In this document: positions 25,347-33,985 of the stretch, piece by piece | Position numbering within the stretch: the first letter of the stretch is position 1 | How the letters are laid out: every line of letters starts with the position of its first letter | NCBI GenBank assembly: GCA_016703425.1 | Contig: JADJCA010000030.1 | Coordinates: forward strand, 62,001-126,000 | Direction of reading: 5' to 3' | Length of the DNA: 64,000 nucleotides | DNA from: Myxococcales bacterium | GTDB lineage: Bacteria; Myxococcota_A; Polyangia; Polyangiales; Polyangiaceae | Program-made: the position numbers and the translations under genes | Notes under the pieces: model-generated | The model's input: only the letters and a program-made list of their open reading frames with translations | Database searches by the model: none | Told to the model about the DNA's origin: nothing

Positions 25347-26717
25347 ATGCTTTCCGCCCCCATGAGCGCGTCCAGAGCGTCCGCAGCAAAGATCGCCAAG
25401 TGGCTCGTTGAGCGAAATCGCGTCGATGAAGCCGTCGACATCCTGTGCGCCTGGGCGGCGAACGGGCCCAACGACGTCGAGGGGCAGCAGCTCCTCGCGG
25501 AGGCGTTGCGTCACAACGCCGCGGCGCCGATCACGCGCATGGCCTTCGAGCGCATGGAGGGGATCGCCGGCGACCACGGCGCGCTCGATGTCGCCATCAC
25601 GAAGTTCAATGACGACGCCATCGCCCGGTACCTGAAGGAGATCGCCCCGCCGGCGTTCCGCCGCGCGCAGCTCGGCTTCAACAACAACGTCAAGTACAAG
25701 GGCCGCACCTACCACGCGCAAACGGAAGACTCGGGCCTCGACAAGCCCCACGTCATTACCCACCTTTTCGCCGACGGTGGCCGCATCATCAAGAGCCACA
25801 AGCGAACCTACGCGGAGCACGTCAATCGGCCCGACGTCGGCCCCTTCGTCCGCGAGTACATGAAGCAGCAGCACATGGAGATGCTGCTCATGCTTCGCGA
25901 GGGCCGCTTCGACCTCGTCATCGAAGGCAAGGCCATCGGCGGTATCGAGACTCTGACGGAGCCGCCGAACGTCGAGGTCAAGAAGGTCTCGGGCCAAAAG
26001 AAGACCGAGCTCGGCGGCAGCATTCCGCCGCCGCCGCCGTCGGTGAAGGCGCCCGTCGCGCCGGTGGTACCGCAGAAGCAGAAGTACGGCTCGCTGTCGG
26101 TCATTCGCAGTCTGACCGGGGGTCCCGAGAGCTACCCGATCGAGGGCGAGGAGAACGTCATTGGCGCCAAAGGGGCCATCACCCTTGTGGGTGAGAAGTT
26201 CTGCCACCCGACGGAAGCCGTCATTCGCTTTCACGACGACAAGCTGTGGGTCGACGATCTCGAAGGCGGCAATGGCGCCTTCTTGCGCATTCGTTCGCGC
26301 GTCGAGCTCGAGTTCGGCGACGAGTTCATCGTCGGCGATCAGCTGTTCCGCGTGGAGCAGAACCCGGGCGCCGACGACGAACCGGGCCCGGGCCCGACGT
26401 ATTTCTATTCGTCACCGAAGTGGCCTGCGACGTTCCGCGTCAACCAGGTCTTCGAAGGTGGAGCCGTCGGAGCGAGCTGCATCGCGCGCGGCGGCATGGT
26501 GCTCATCGGGTCCGCCGTCGGCGACATCGTGATCCCGACCGACCCGCTCGTCGCGGAACAGCACTGCATGGTCGAAGAGCAAGCCGGTAGCCTCCTCTTG
26601 ACCGACCTCGGCTCGCGCACTGGCGTATTCGTGCGCTTGCGCGGCGAGGCCGAGATGGCTCACGGCGACGAGCTGCTGTTTGGCCGCACGCGCCTCATGC
26701 TCCAGCCGGCGTCATGA
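25347..26717 (+). CDS. Double-FHA domain protein
   Basis: A 456-residue cytoplasmic protein. The N-terminal 220 residues are helical, with a conserved-looking segment FNNNVKYKGRTYHAQTEDSGLDKPHVITHLF; a proline-rich linker with five or more prolines follows. Two forkhead-associated modules come next. The first covers about 250-345 (ENVIGAKGAI, then NGAFLRIRSRVELEFGDEF). The second covers about 370-456 (MVLIGSAVGDIVIP, EQHCMVEE, LGSRTGVFVRL, GDELLFGRTRL). FHA domains bind phosphothreonine peptides, so this protein should read out Ser/Thr kinase activity. AAAGGGG precedes ATG 25347. Its last codons overlap the next gene as ATGA. The divergent phosphatase gene suggests a kinase-phosphatase-reader circuit. 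Confidence 0.85.
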   Translation: MLSAPMSASRASAAKIAKWLVERNRVDEAVDILCAWAANGPNDVEGQQLLAEALRHNAAAPITRMAFERMEGIAGDHGALDVAITKFNDDAIARYLKEIAPPAFRRAQLGFNNNVKYKGRTYHAQTEDSGLDKPHVITHLFADGGRIIKSHKRTYAEHVNRPDVGPFVREYMKQQHMEMLLMLREGRFDLVIEGKAIGGIETLTEPPNVEVKKVSGQKKTELGGSIPPPPPSVKAPVAPVVPQKQKYGSLSVIRSLTGGPESYPIEGEENVIGAKGAITLVGEKFCHPTEAVIRFHDDKLWVDDLEGGNGAFLRIRSRVELEFGDEFIVGDQLFRVEQNPGADDEPGPGPTYFYSSPKWPATFRVNQVFEGGAVGASCIARGGMVLIGSAVGDIVIPTDPLVAEQHCMVEEQAGSLLLTDLGSRTGVFVRLRGEAEMAHGDELLFGRTRLMLQPAS

Positions 26718-27559
26718 CCGTCACGTCAAAGGCAAGAGCCGTCGCCAGCACGCTGCTCCTCGGGGTTCTCGTCTGGGGCGGTCGCGCCTCGGCCGACGAA
26801 CCAGCGGAGGCCGTCTACCTGAAGGACGGCGCCGTCATCCGCGGAAAAATCACCGAGATGAAGGAGGGCAGTCACGTCAGCGTGGCCCTCGCGGGTGGCC
26901 AAGTGGCTCGCGTCCGTTGGGACGTGGTTCTCCGCATCGAAAAGGCGGGGGGGCCGCCGCCCGCGGCGCCGACGCCGGCTGCGCCAGCCGCGCGCGCGGT
27001 CGGGCAGAGCGCCGCGACGGCGCTGGTTCACATCGAAGCGCCGGAGCCGGTGCAGCTCGAGCTCGTCCAAGGCCGTGAGGGCCGCATCGTGTGCACGTCG
27101 CCTTGCGACATCGCGCTGCCGCTCGACGGGGCGTACCGGGTCACCGGCAGCATGCGAGCGTCGAAGACCTTTGCCCTCGCGGCGAGGGCCGGGGAGCGCG
27201 TTGTCCTCGAGATCGATCCGTCGTCGCGGGGCGCGTTCGCCGGTGGCATCGTGCTGCTTTCCGTTGGTGGCGCCACGTTCCTGATCAGCGGCCTCGTCTA
27301 CTTGGTGGCCTCCGCTGCCGACGCCATCTCCGGCGGCGTCAGCGGCGTCAAGACCGGGAGCCTCGCGGGGATGGGCATCGGCGTGGCGGGCGTTGCTGGT
27401 GGCATCGTGCTCATCGCAACGAACGGCAGCTCCGGCGTCGATCAAAGGCCCGGCGGGGCAGCTCCCGCGAGCGCGAAGGTTCGCCGGCCTCTCTGGGCCG
27501 ACGCGCCGACGCGCGAAGCGCCTTCCGCTTTCACGCTGCCGCTCACGTTCTCCTTCTGA
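26714..27559 (+). CDS. Exported GLUG/PEGA-like protein (paralogue 1)
   Basis: A 281-residue protein with a signal peptide ending GRASA. The mature N-terminus AVYLKDGAVIRGKITEMKEGSHV is a short beta domain that recurs in the protein at 35860-36741. A proline/alanine linker follows, then a PEGA-like segment (RIVCTSPCDIALPLDGAYRVTG) with the paired cysteines TSPCD, and a hydrophobic region (GGIVLLSVGGATFLISGLVYL and a second segment near 240) likely forming two membrane helices. It is translated in coupling with the FHA gene by ATGA overlap, an unusual pairing of a cytoplasmic phospho-reader with an envelope protein. Function unknown. Confidence 0.75.
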   Translation: MTVTSKARAVASTLLLGVLVWGGRASADEPAEAVYLKDGAVIRGKITEMKEGSHVSVALAGGQVARVRWDVVLRIEKAGGPPPAAPTPAAPAARAVGQSAATALVHIEAPEPVQLELVQGREGRIVCTSPCDIALPLDGAYRVTGSMRASKTFALAARAGERVVLEIDPSSRGAFAGGIVLLSVGGATFLISGLVYLVASAADAISGGVSGVKTGSLAGMGIGVAGVAGGIVLIATNGSSGVDQRPGGAAPASAKVRRPLWADAPTREAPSAFTLPLTFSF

Positions 27560-27566
27560 CCTGCGT

Positions 27567-28001
27567 CTACTGCTCGTAGTCGACGACGCGGACCCCGCGG
27601 CGCCGCTTCTCGTCTTCCGTCGCCTTGCGCAGCGCCTCGTAGAGCGCGACGACGTCGGTGGGGAGGCCCCGGAGCGTGAGCTCGCGGCTCGTCTTGTCCA
27701 TGGCCTCGAGCGTCAGGTTGCCCGTGCCGACGATGCGCTGCATGAGGGGGCGGTCGACCACGTAGTCGTTGATGCGGTAAAGATCGATCTGGTCCATGCG
27801 CTTCGAGAGAATGCCCCGCTCAACGATGACGCGCTGGGTGGTGATGCGGTAACGAACGCCGCGGGCTCGCAGCCAATACACGAGAGCTCCGATGCCCAGC
27901 GTGACGATGGCCACGAGCCACGCGCCGAGCGACGGCAACGTGGCCGGGTGGCCTTCGAAGAGGACTTGCTCGTCTTGCGCGGAGGTCACGGCCGTCGACA
28001 T
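27567..28001 (-). CDS. PH domain (bPH2, DUF304-like) membrane protein
   Basis: A 144-residue protein with a short lead, two hydrophobic segments (ALPSLGAWLVAIVTLGIGALVYWL region, residues 25-50) and a bacterial pleckstrin-homology domain of the YdbT/DUF304 type. The diagnostic stretch is YRITTQRVIVERGILSKRMDQI followed by RINDYVVDRPLMQRIVGTGN and LTLRGLP. Such proteins sit in the inner membrane with the PH domain in the cytoplasm. It lies 7 nt after the end of the preceding plus-strand gene in convergent orientation, so the two must share or overlap their termination signals. Function is not established for the family. Confidence 0.88.
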   Translation of the reverse strand: MSTAVTSAQDEQVLFEGHPATLPSLGAWLVAIVTLGIGALVYWLRARGVRYRITTQRVIVERGILSKRMDQIDLYRINDYVVDRPLMQRIVGTGNLTLEAMDKTSRELTLRGLPTDVVALYEALRKATEDEKRRRGVRVVDYEQ

Positions 28002-28066
28002 CGCGCGAGGTTATCAAAGTATCAAAGGGGCCGCCTGCGGGGCGGGAGGCTTTACACTGGCCGACG

Positions 28067-30283
28067 ATGCGCTTCGGTCGCTTGTCCGCCCTCGTGTTCA
28101 CTCTCGGCGCGTGCGCTGCGGCGCCGGAGGTGGCGCTGACGACCCACGTCGCGCCGCCGACTGCCAAGGGCGCTCCGGTGTCGCCCGAGCCCAAGGCGAC
28201 GCCGCGGACGGAGGCGGCCTTTCCGCCGGCGCCCGTCGCGCGCCGCGAGGCGAAGACGTTCACCGTGCACGGCCGCACCTTCACGGACGACTACGCCTGG
28301 CTCCGGAAACGAGACGACCCGGAAGTCCTCGCCTACTTGCGGGCGGAGAACGCCTACGCCGACGCCGTCGTGGCTCCCATGAAGCCCTTCACCGACAAGC
28401 TCTACGACGAGATGGTGGCGCGCGTGCCCGAAGACGACGTCTCGGCGCCGGTCCGCGAGGCGGGCGCGTTCTACTACCACCGCACGCTAAAGGGGAAAGA
28501 GCACATCGTCCTGTGCCGGAAGGTTGGGCACCTCGACGCGGAGGAGCAGGTCCTCATCGACCTGAACGCCGTGGCGAAGGTCTTCAAGTTCGCCGGACTC
28601 GGGGAGCGAGCCGTCTCGCCGTCGGGCAAATACGTGGCCTTCGGCGTCGACAAGGCGGGGTATCGGCAATACCAACTGCAGATCGTCGAGGGAGCCACGG
28701 GCCGCGTGCTCCAAGACACCGCCCCGCGCGTCACGAGCCTCGCCTTCGCCGACGACGACACGCTCTTCTACACGGTGGAGGACGCCGTCTCGAAGCGCTC
28801 CCATCGCCTTTACCGCCACACCATCGACAAGGCGGGTGGCCAGAAGGGCGGCGGGGAAGGTGGTGCCTCCGACACGCTCGTCTACGAAGAGCCTGACGAA
28901 CGCTTCGAGATCGAGATAGAGCGCCTTCGCGGCGGAACCTTCCTCGCGCTCAACATCGAGAGCCACACCGCCAGCGAGACGCGGCTCATTCGAACGCAGA
29001 CACCGCGGCAGGCGCCGCTCGTATTCCGCGCGCGCAAGGCGGACCTCGAATACACGGTGGACCAACAGGGTGACCGGCTCCTCGTTCGGACCAACGACCG
29101 CGGGAGAAACTTCCGCGTCGTCGCCGTGCCCGTGAACAAGCTCGACGCCGAGCCGAAGGAGCTCATCGCGCACTCCGATGACGTCATGCTCGAGTCGTTG
29201 GAGGCGTTCCGAGATCACTTTGTCGTGAAGGAGCGTGCGCGCGGCTTGCCCCGGCTGCGCGTCGTCGGCGCCAAAGAGACGCACGTCGTCACGATGCCCG
29301 AGGCCGCGTACGAGTTGAAGCTCGACGGCAACCGCGAATACGACACGAGGCTCTTGCGCTTCGTCTATCAGTCGCCGACGACGCCCGCGCAGACCTTCGA
29401 CTACGACGTCGTCACGCGCGAGCGAAAGACCGTCAAGCGCGCCGAGGTTCGCGGCGGCTTCGACCGCGAGCGCTACGAGGTGCGGCGCATCGAGGTGCCC
29501 GTTCGCGATGGCGTGAAGGTCCCCGTCACGATGCTCTCGCTTCGCGGGACACAGCCCGACGGCAAGAGCCCCGCGGTCTTGTACGGCTACGGCGCCTACG
29601 GCTACCCGACGCCCGCGAGCTTCTCCTCGGCTCGCCTTTCGCTCGTCGACCGTGGCGTGACCTGGGCCATCGCCCACGTCCGCGGCGGCGGTGAGCTCGG
29701 CAAGCGCTGGCACGACGATGGGCGCATGGCGCACAAACACCGGACCTTCGAAGACTTCGTGGACGTGGGCGAGCACCTCGTCAACGCTGGCTGGGCCAAG
29801 CGCGGCGCCCTGGGGGCGTGGGGGGCGAGCGCCGGCGGTCTGCTCATGGGCGCCGTCGCCAACCTGCGGCCAGACCTCTTTCGCGTCATCGTGGCCGAGG
29901 TGCCGTTCGTCGACGTCGTGAGCACCATGCTCGACGAGACCTTGCCGCTGACCGTGGGCGAGTTTGAGGAGTGGGGGAATCCCAAGAAGGCAGAGGAGCT
30001 CGGCTGGCTCGCCGCCTACAGCCCGTACGACAACCTGGCCGCCAAGGCCTACCCCGCGATGCTCGTCCGCTCGGCGTACAACGACAGCCAGGTGATGTAC
30101 TGGGAGCCCGCTAAATACGTCGCCAAGCTCCGAACGCTGAAGCAGAGCTCTGAGCTGCTCCTCATGCGGATGATGCTCGACCCGGCGGGCCACGGCGGAC
30201 GCTCGGGTCGTTACGAGAAGCTGAAAGACACGGCGGCCGACTACGCCTTCGTCCTGTGGCAGCTCGGCGCCTGGCCCGGCTGA
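28067..30283 (+). CDS. Exported prolyl oligopeptidase (S9, oligopeptidase B-like)
   Basis: A 738-residue serine peptidase. The N-terminus looks like a lipoprotein signal with lipobox TLGAC near residue 16. After a proline-rich linker comes the seven-bladed propeller, opening DDYAWLRKRDDPEVL and FYYHRTLKGKEH as in oligopeptidase B. The catalytic domain has Ser588 in GAWGASAGGLLMG, Asp673 in RSAYNDSQV and His709 in DPAGHGGRSG. The C-terminal KLKDTAADYAFVLWQLG matches the family. These enzymes cleave short peptides, the B type after Lys or Arg. A lipoprotein form would act outside the cytoplasm, which suits scavenging of peptides. Family and triad are secure; specificity is inferred. Confidence 0.88.
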   Translation: MRFGRLSALVFTLGACAAAPEVALTTHVAPPTAKGAPVSPEPKATPRTEAAFPPAPVARREAKTFTVHGRTFTDDYAWLRKRDDPEVLAYLRAENAYADAVVAPMKPFTDKLYDEMVARVPEDDVSAPVREAGAFYYHRTLKGKEHIVLCRKVGHLDAEEQVLIDLNAVAKVFKFAGLGERAVSPSGKYVAFGVDKAGYRQYQLQIVEGATGRVLQDTAPRVTSLAFADDDTLFYTVEDAVSKRSHRLYRHTIDKAGGQKGGGEGGASDTLVYEEPDERFEIEIERLRGGTFLALNIESHTASETRLIRTQTPRQAPLVFRARKADLEYTVDQQGDRLLVRTNDRGRNFRVVAVPVNKLDAEPKELIAHSDDVMLESLEAFRDHFVVKERARGLPRLRVVGAKETHVVTMPEAAYELKLDGNREYDTRLLRFVYQSPTTPAQTFDYDVVTRERKTVKRAEVRGGFDRERYEVRRIEVPVRDGVKVPVTMLSLRGTQPDGKSPAVLYGYGAYGYPTPASFSSARLSLVDRGVTWAIAHVRGGGELGKRWHDDGRMAHKHRTFEDFVDVGEHLVNAGWAKRGALGAWGASAGGLLMGAVANLRPDLFRVIVAEVPFVDVVSTMLDETLPLTVGEFEEWGNPKKAEELGWLAAYSPYDNLAAKAYPAMLVRSAYNDSQVMYWEPAKYVAKLRTLKQSSELLLMRMMLDPAGHGGRSGRYEKLKDTAADYAFVLWQLGAWPG

Positions 30284-30479
30284 GCGCGGGAGCACTCCGG
30301 CCAGGACACTGGCGCCGGCCTGGCTCGTCGCGCCTGATAGGCTCAAAACGACATGATCCCGCGCCCCGGGCGTCGAGTGTCACCCTCGAGCGTCGCGCTG
30401 GGCCGCTCCTGAGACGGTAAAACGATTGCACGTGGCGGCGTTTCGACTAAAAGAGGCGTGCCGAAGGAGTGTGAGGGTC

Positions 30480-30812
30480 ATGAAGCAAGCGCATTACGCC
30501 ATCTCCAGCCTGCTGATTGTGGGCGCCCTCGTGGCGGCTTGCGCGTCGAGCGAAGAGACCCCCGCGGACCAAGCTCCGGCACCCGACGCCGCCCCGTCGA
30601 CGTCCATCAAGACCGACGCCGGCCAGGTCGTTGAGACCTCGACGACCAAAGTCTGCGCTCCGAGCTGCAAGACCGACAACGAGTGCCAAACGACCTGCGA
30701 TCCGAAGGCCGGGAGCCTCTGGTGCTGCGACACGGGCAGCGGAACCTGTTACCCGCCGTCGGGGTCCACGTGCCCCGTCCCCGACACCGACTCGGGCGCT
30801 CCGGCCTACTGA
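30480..30812 (+). CDS. Small Cys-rich lipoprotein
   Basis: A 110-residue lipoprotein. GAAGGAG stands about 10 nt before ATG 30480 and decides this start over the upstream ATG at 30426. The signal peptide ends in the lipobox VAAC, followed by an Ala/Pro/Asp linker. The remaining 55 residues contain eight or more cysteines: CAPSCKTDNECQTTCDP, WCCDTGSGTCYPPSGSTCP. This resembles a single small disulfide-knotted module of the kind found on larger Cys-rich proteins in the window. Nothing else is recognisable. It stands alone between the S9 peptidase and the acyltransferase. Confidence 0.7.
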   Translation: MKQAHYAISSLLIVGALVAACASSEETPADQAPAPDAAPSTSIKTDAGQVVETSTTKVCAPSCKTDNECQTTCDPKAGSLWCCDTGSGTCYPPSGSTCPVPDTDSGAPAY

Positions 30813-30931
30813 GCGTCGCTCGCTGTCCTGGTTCGGTCTGTCAGTCTGGTGCCATCGGCCTGCTTCAAGCGGCCCGGTTCAACGCGCCTGCCACGGCCTC
30901 GGCGCCATGGTGAGCGGGCCCTCCGTGTGAC

Positions 30932-32092
30932 GTGAAGAGCTTCTTCGGCCTCGAGCTCCTCGACAACCGGTACGCGACGCTCCACGGGCTTCGCGTCTTC
31001 GCGATCCTGTCGGTCATCCAGTTTCACGTCACGTGGGTCTTCGCTGGCGAGCAGGGCATCCGCATCGACCGTGACATGTCAGCCTTCTCGCTGACGATCT
31101 TCTTCGGGATGGACCTCTTCTTCATCCTGAGCGGGTTCCTCATCGGCTCCATCTTGCTCTACTCGCTCGAGCAGAGCGGGACGCAGAACCTTCGGCGCTT
31201 CTACCTCCGCCGCATCTCGCGCACCTTTCCGTCGTACTACCTGGTGCTCACGGTTCTCGTGCTCGCGACCACGCTCACGCCGATGCAGCGGCAGCACGTG
31301 CCCTACGAGTACCTCTACGGCACGAATTTCGTGTCGCTACGGCGCGAAGACATCGTGATGTTTTGGGGGTGGTCTCTCGCCCTCGAAGAGCAGTTCTACC
31401 TCACGGTTCCGCTCTTCTTCTTCATCCTCTATCGGCTCCGGAGTGATCGCGCCCGCGTCGCCTTGCTCGTGAGCGTCTGGGCCCTCGCGCTCGTCATTCG
31501 GCTGTTCATCTACGTCAAGCGCGGCCCTTGGACCGATCTGGCGCTCTACGAGGCGCTCTACTTCCGTCCCCACACGCGCTTCGACACGCTCGTCTGCGGG
31601 GTGCTCTTGGCGTTCGTCCATCGTCGCTACGGCAGCCTCATCGGCGACTGGTTCAAGGCGCCGCTCCACCGGGCGCTCGTGGCCATGCTCTCGCTCACGT
31701 GCCTCTGGCTCCTGATGCGACCGCAGATGTTCGGCTCGGCGCATGTGCAGCTCGTCCATGTCTTCGCGTGGGGCTCGGTCACGAGCGTCATGTATTTCGG
31801 GTGGCTGCTGCTCCTGCTCCACAGCGACGGGGCGCTGCATCGTCTGCTCTCGCTCGGGATATTTCGGCGTATCGCCACCTTGGGGTACGGCGTTTACCTC
31901 GTGCACATTCCGCTCCTCGACCACGTCGTCGTCCCCGCCGCGCACGCCCTTCAGGAGCGCCGCGTGCCCATGTTGCTCATCTGGCCTGTCTCGCTCGCCG
32001 CCGTCTCCGCGATGTCGCTGGCGGTCGCGTACCTGCTTCACATCTTCGTCGAGAAGCCGTCGCTGAAGATTCGCGATCGCATCGCCGCGTAG
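30932..32092 (+). CDS. Acyltransferase-3 membrane protein (OafA/YrhL family)
   Basis: A 386-residue integral membrane O-acyltransferase with about ten membrane segments. Family marks are LHGLRVFAILSVIQFHVTWV (conserved His), FFGMDLFFILSGFLIG, and the RRFYLRRISRTFPSYY signature, followed by WSLALEEQFYLTVPLF. Members transfer acetyl or longer acyl groups to sugars or lipids at the membrane. It starts with GTG 30932, as no better start is in frame upstream; the Shine-Dalgarno is weak. The convergent GT-C-like gene and a second acyltransferase of the same family follow, forming a small envelope-glycan locus. The substrate is unknown. Confidence 0.88.
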   Translation: MKSFFGLELLDNRYATLHGLRVFAILSVIQFHVTWVFAGEQGIRIDRDMSAFSLTIFFGMDLFFILSGFLIGSILLYSLEQSGTQNLRRFYLRRISRTFPSYYLVLTVLVLATTLTPMQRQHVPYEYLYGTNFVSLRREDIVMFWGWSLALEEQFYLTVPLFFFILYRLRSDRARVALLVSVWALALVIRLFIYVKRGPWTDLALYEALYFRPHTRFDTLVCGVLLAFVHRRYGSLIGDWFKAPLHRALVAMLSLTCLWLLMRPQMFGSAHVQLVHVFAWGSVTSVMYFGWLLLLLHSDGALHRLLSLGIFRRIATLGYGVYLVHIPLLDHVVVPAAHALQERRVPMLLIWPVSLAAVSAMSLAVAYLLHIFVEKPSLKIRDRIAA

Positions 32093-32112
32093 TCCGCGGC
32101 TGGCGTGCCCGA

Positions 32113-33882
32113 TCAATCGATGGGGAGGCCTTTGCCGATGGGCGGCAGCGCGATCTCGACCATCTCTTTGTAGGTGTCGGCGACCCAAAGCATCTCTTCC
32201 GGGTTCTCGTCGAAGTCGACGCGGATGCGCCAAGGGCCGATATCGTTCATCTCCAGCACCGTGACCTTGATGCCGGGACCGGGGAGCACGTCGCCGACCT
32301 TGAAGGGGCGCGTGTCGTCTCGGTAGAGGTTGCGCTCGCCGGCCGGGTAGAGCGCGCCGGTGCGAGCGGTGACGAGATCGATGGAACGCTCCCCAGTGCG
32401 CAGGAGCAGCACGCGCCCAGATTGCGACAAGACCGTCCAGGAGGTCGCCGGGGCGCCGCGCACCTCGAGCGCGAAGGGCGCGAAGTACACGAGCGGCGAG
32501 CCGCGGACGACCACCAGCGCGCGGCCTCCCTTCGGGTCCTTGGCCTTGGCGAGCACGTCGACGCGATCGGCGAAGTCTTGTGCCGCGGCACGATGGTGAC
32601 GCGCCTCCAGGAATGAGGTCCCCGGGCCGTGCACCAACTGGGCAAACCCAAGGAGCAAGGCCGCCCCGCTCGCGAGGGGGTCGAGCTTTGCTGCGCCTTC
32701 ACGCGGGAGCCAAGCACGCTCGATGACGACGGCGCTCGTGAGCGCGATACCAACCATCGACGCCCCAAGCAGGCGCATGGCAGGAACGACGGCCAACGTT
32801 GGGACGAGCGCGAAGAGCGAGCCCAAGAGGAGCCGCGTGGCCTCCTCTCGCTGGCGCTCCGGTAGCGAGCGAAGCGCGTCGCGTATGGGCCGCGCGACGA
32901 CCATCGCAGCCATCAGAACGATGGCCACGAGTCCCCAACGTTCGGCCGTCGTCTGGAAGGAAACGGAGCCGATGGTGAGCCAGCCGTCGGAGAGCTGGGC
33001 CACGAAGCGAAACGGCGCCGAGCGAAGGAACGTGAGCGGCTCTCTTAGCGGGTCGGCGTAGAACCCCGAGCCCGCGGCGCCGTAGTGGAGCGCCGTGCGC
33101 GCACCCATGTAGACGCTGGCCGGGATGAGGAAGGCGAAGATGCCGGCGGCTCGCCGCTTTGGCGAGGCGCTGCGAACGACGAGGGAAGCGAGCACGTAGC
33201 CGAAAAACGCGAGCCCGTATTCGCCGCCGCCGAGCAGCGCGAAGAAGAACGCCAGCGCTGCGAGCGCCGCGTGTTTGAAGCGCCCTCCGTCGAGCAGCGA
33301 ACGATGCGCCGAGAGGCCCAGCGTCCCGAAGGTGATGGCCAGGAGCGCCTCGCGGTTGGCGATCCAGGCGAGCGGCAACGAGTGACACGGTGAGAGCGCG
33401 AAGATGGCCGTCGCCAGGGCCGCTTGGCGCGGGGAGAACGAGCGCAAGAGGAGCCCGCGGACCGAGAAGATCGCGAGGACCCACCAAAGGAGCGAGTGAA
33501 GGTGAAACGGCAACGGCGCGTGCCCGAAGAGCCGGTGATCGGCGTAGAGGAGCGCGCTCGCGAGCGGCCTGAAGAAGCGAATCTGGAGGTCGGGATGGAA
33601 CCACCAAGGCAGGAGCCCCCGCGGGGCGAGGAGCGCGTGCGAGCTCGGCTCGACGAAGTCGTAGAGGTTGGTGGGCCCGCGAAGGGCGGGGAAGCGACCT
33701 TCCACCATGAGCGACTGGGAGAAGTCGTCGAGGAAAAACCCCGTTCGGAGCGACGCATAAAAGAGAACGATGCCGAGCGGGATGACCACCGAAAGGCGGA
33801 GCACCCACGGGACGGCGTCAGGGGCGTCGGCTTCGCGGCTCGCGCCGAGCGCCGGAACGTTGTCGTTTAGGGGAGCCGTCAT
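32113..33882 (-). CDS. Multipass membrane protein, GT-C glycosyltransferase-like
   Basis: A 589-residue membrane protein with roughly ten hydrophobic segments. The first loop after the first helix holds TGFFLDDFSQSLM, a DD motif placed like the catalytic acidic residues of GT-C enzymes such as protein mannosyltransferases. WWFHPDLQIRFFRPLAS and FLIPASVYMGARTALHYG follow in later loops. The last 150 residues form a soluble domain (KVGDVLPGPGIKVTVLEMND, then IRVDFDENPEEMLWV). These features suit transfer of a sugar from a lipid carrier outside the membrane. The family is not definite: other polytopic proteins share a DD loop. It lies between two acyltransferases. Confidence 0.7.
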   Translation of the reverse strand: MTAPLNDNVPALGASREADAPDAVPWVLRLSVVIPLGIVLFYASLRTGFFLDDFSQSLMVEGRFPALRGPTNLYDFVEPSSHALLAPRGLLPWWFHPDLQIRFFRPLASALLYADHRLFGHAPLPFHLHSLLWWVLAIFSVRGLLLRSFSPRQAALATAIFALSPCHSLPLAWIANREALLAITFGTLGLSAHRSLLDGGRFKHAALAALAFFFALLGGGEYGLAFFGYVLASLVVRSASPKRRAAGIFAFLIPASVYMGARTALHYGAAGSGFYADPLREPLTFLRSAPFRFVAQLSDGWLTIGSVSFQTTAERWGLVAIVLMAAMVVARPIRDALRSLPERQREEATRLLLGSLFALVPTLAVVPAMRLLGASMVGIALTSAVVIERAWLPREGAAKLDPLASGAALLLGFAQLVHGPGTSFLEARHHRAAAQDFADRVDVLAKAKDPKGGRALVVVRGSPLVYFAPFALEVRGAPATSWTVLSQSGRVLLLRTGERSIDLVTARTGALYPAGERNLYRDDTRPFKVGDVLPGPGIKVTVLEMNDIGPWRIRVDFDENPEEMLWVADTYKEMVEIALPPIGKGLPID

Positions 33883-33985
33883 CGACCGTGAAGAGGCGCG
33901 CGCGAGGCGCCAGCGGAGCGTTCCCGCAGGGCGAGCATACGCGCGACGGGTGCCTTCGGGCCATCACGACGAGCGACTTGTCGCC

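Noticed and set aside
26726..27445. A long minus-strand ORF antisense to the GLUG/PEGA-like gene
   Set aside because: Composition is His/Arg/Asp-rich with no domain; it mirrors the codon structure of the real gene on the other strand.
28487..30346. A 619-residue ORF antisense to the S9 peptidase
   Set aside because: The plus-strand gene has a full catalytic triad and family architecture; the antisense frame has no recognisable domain.
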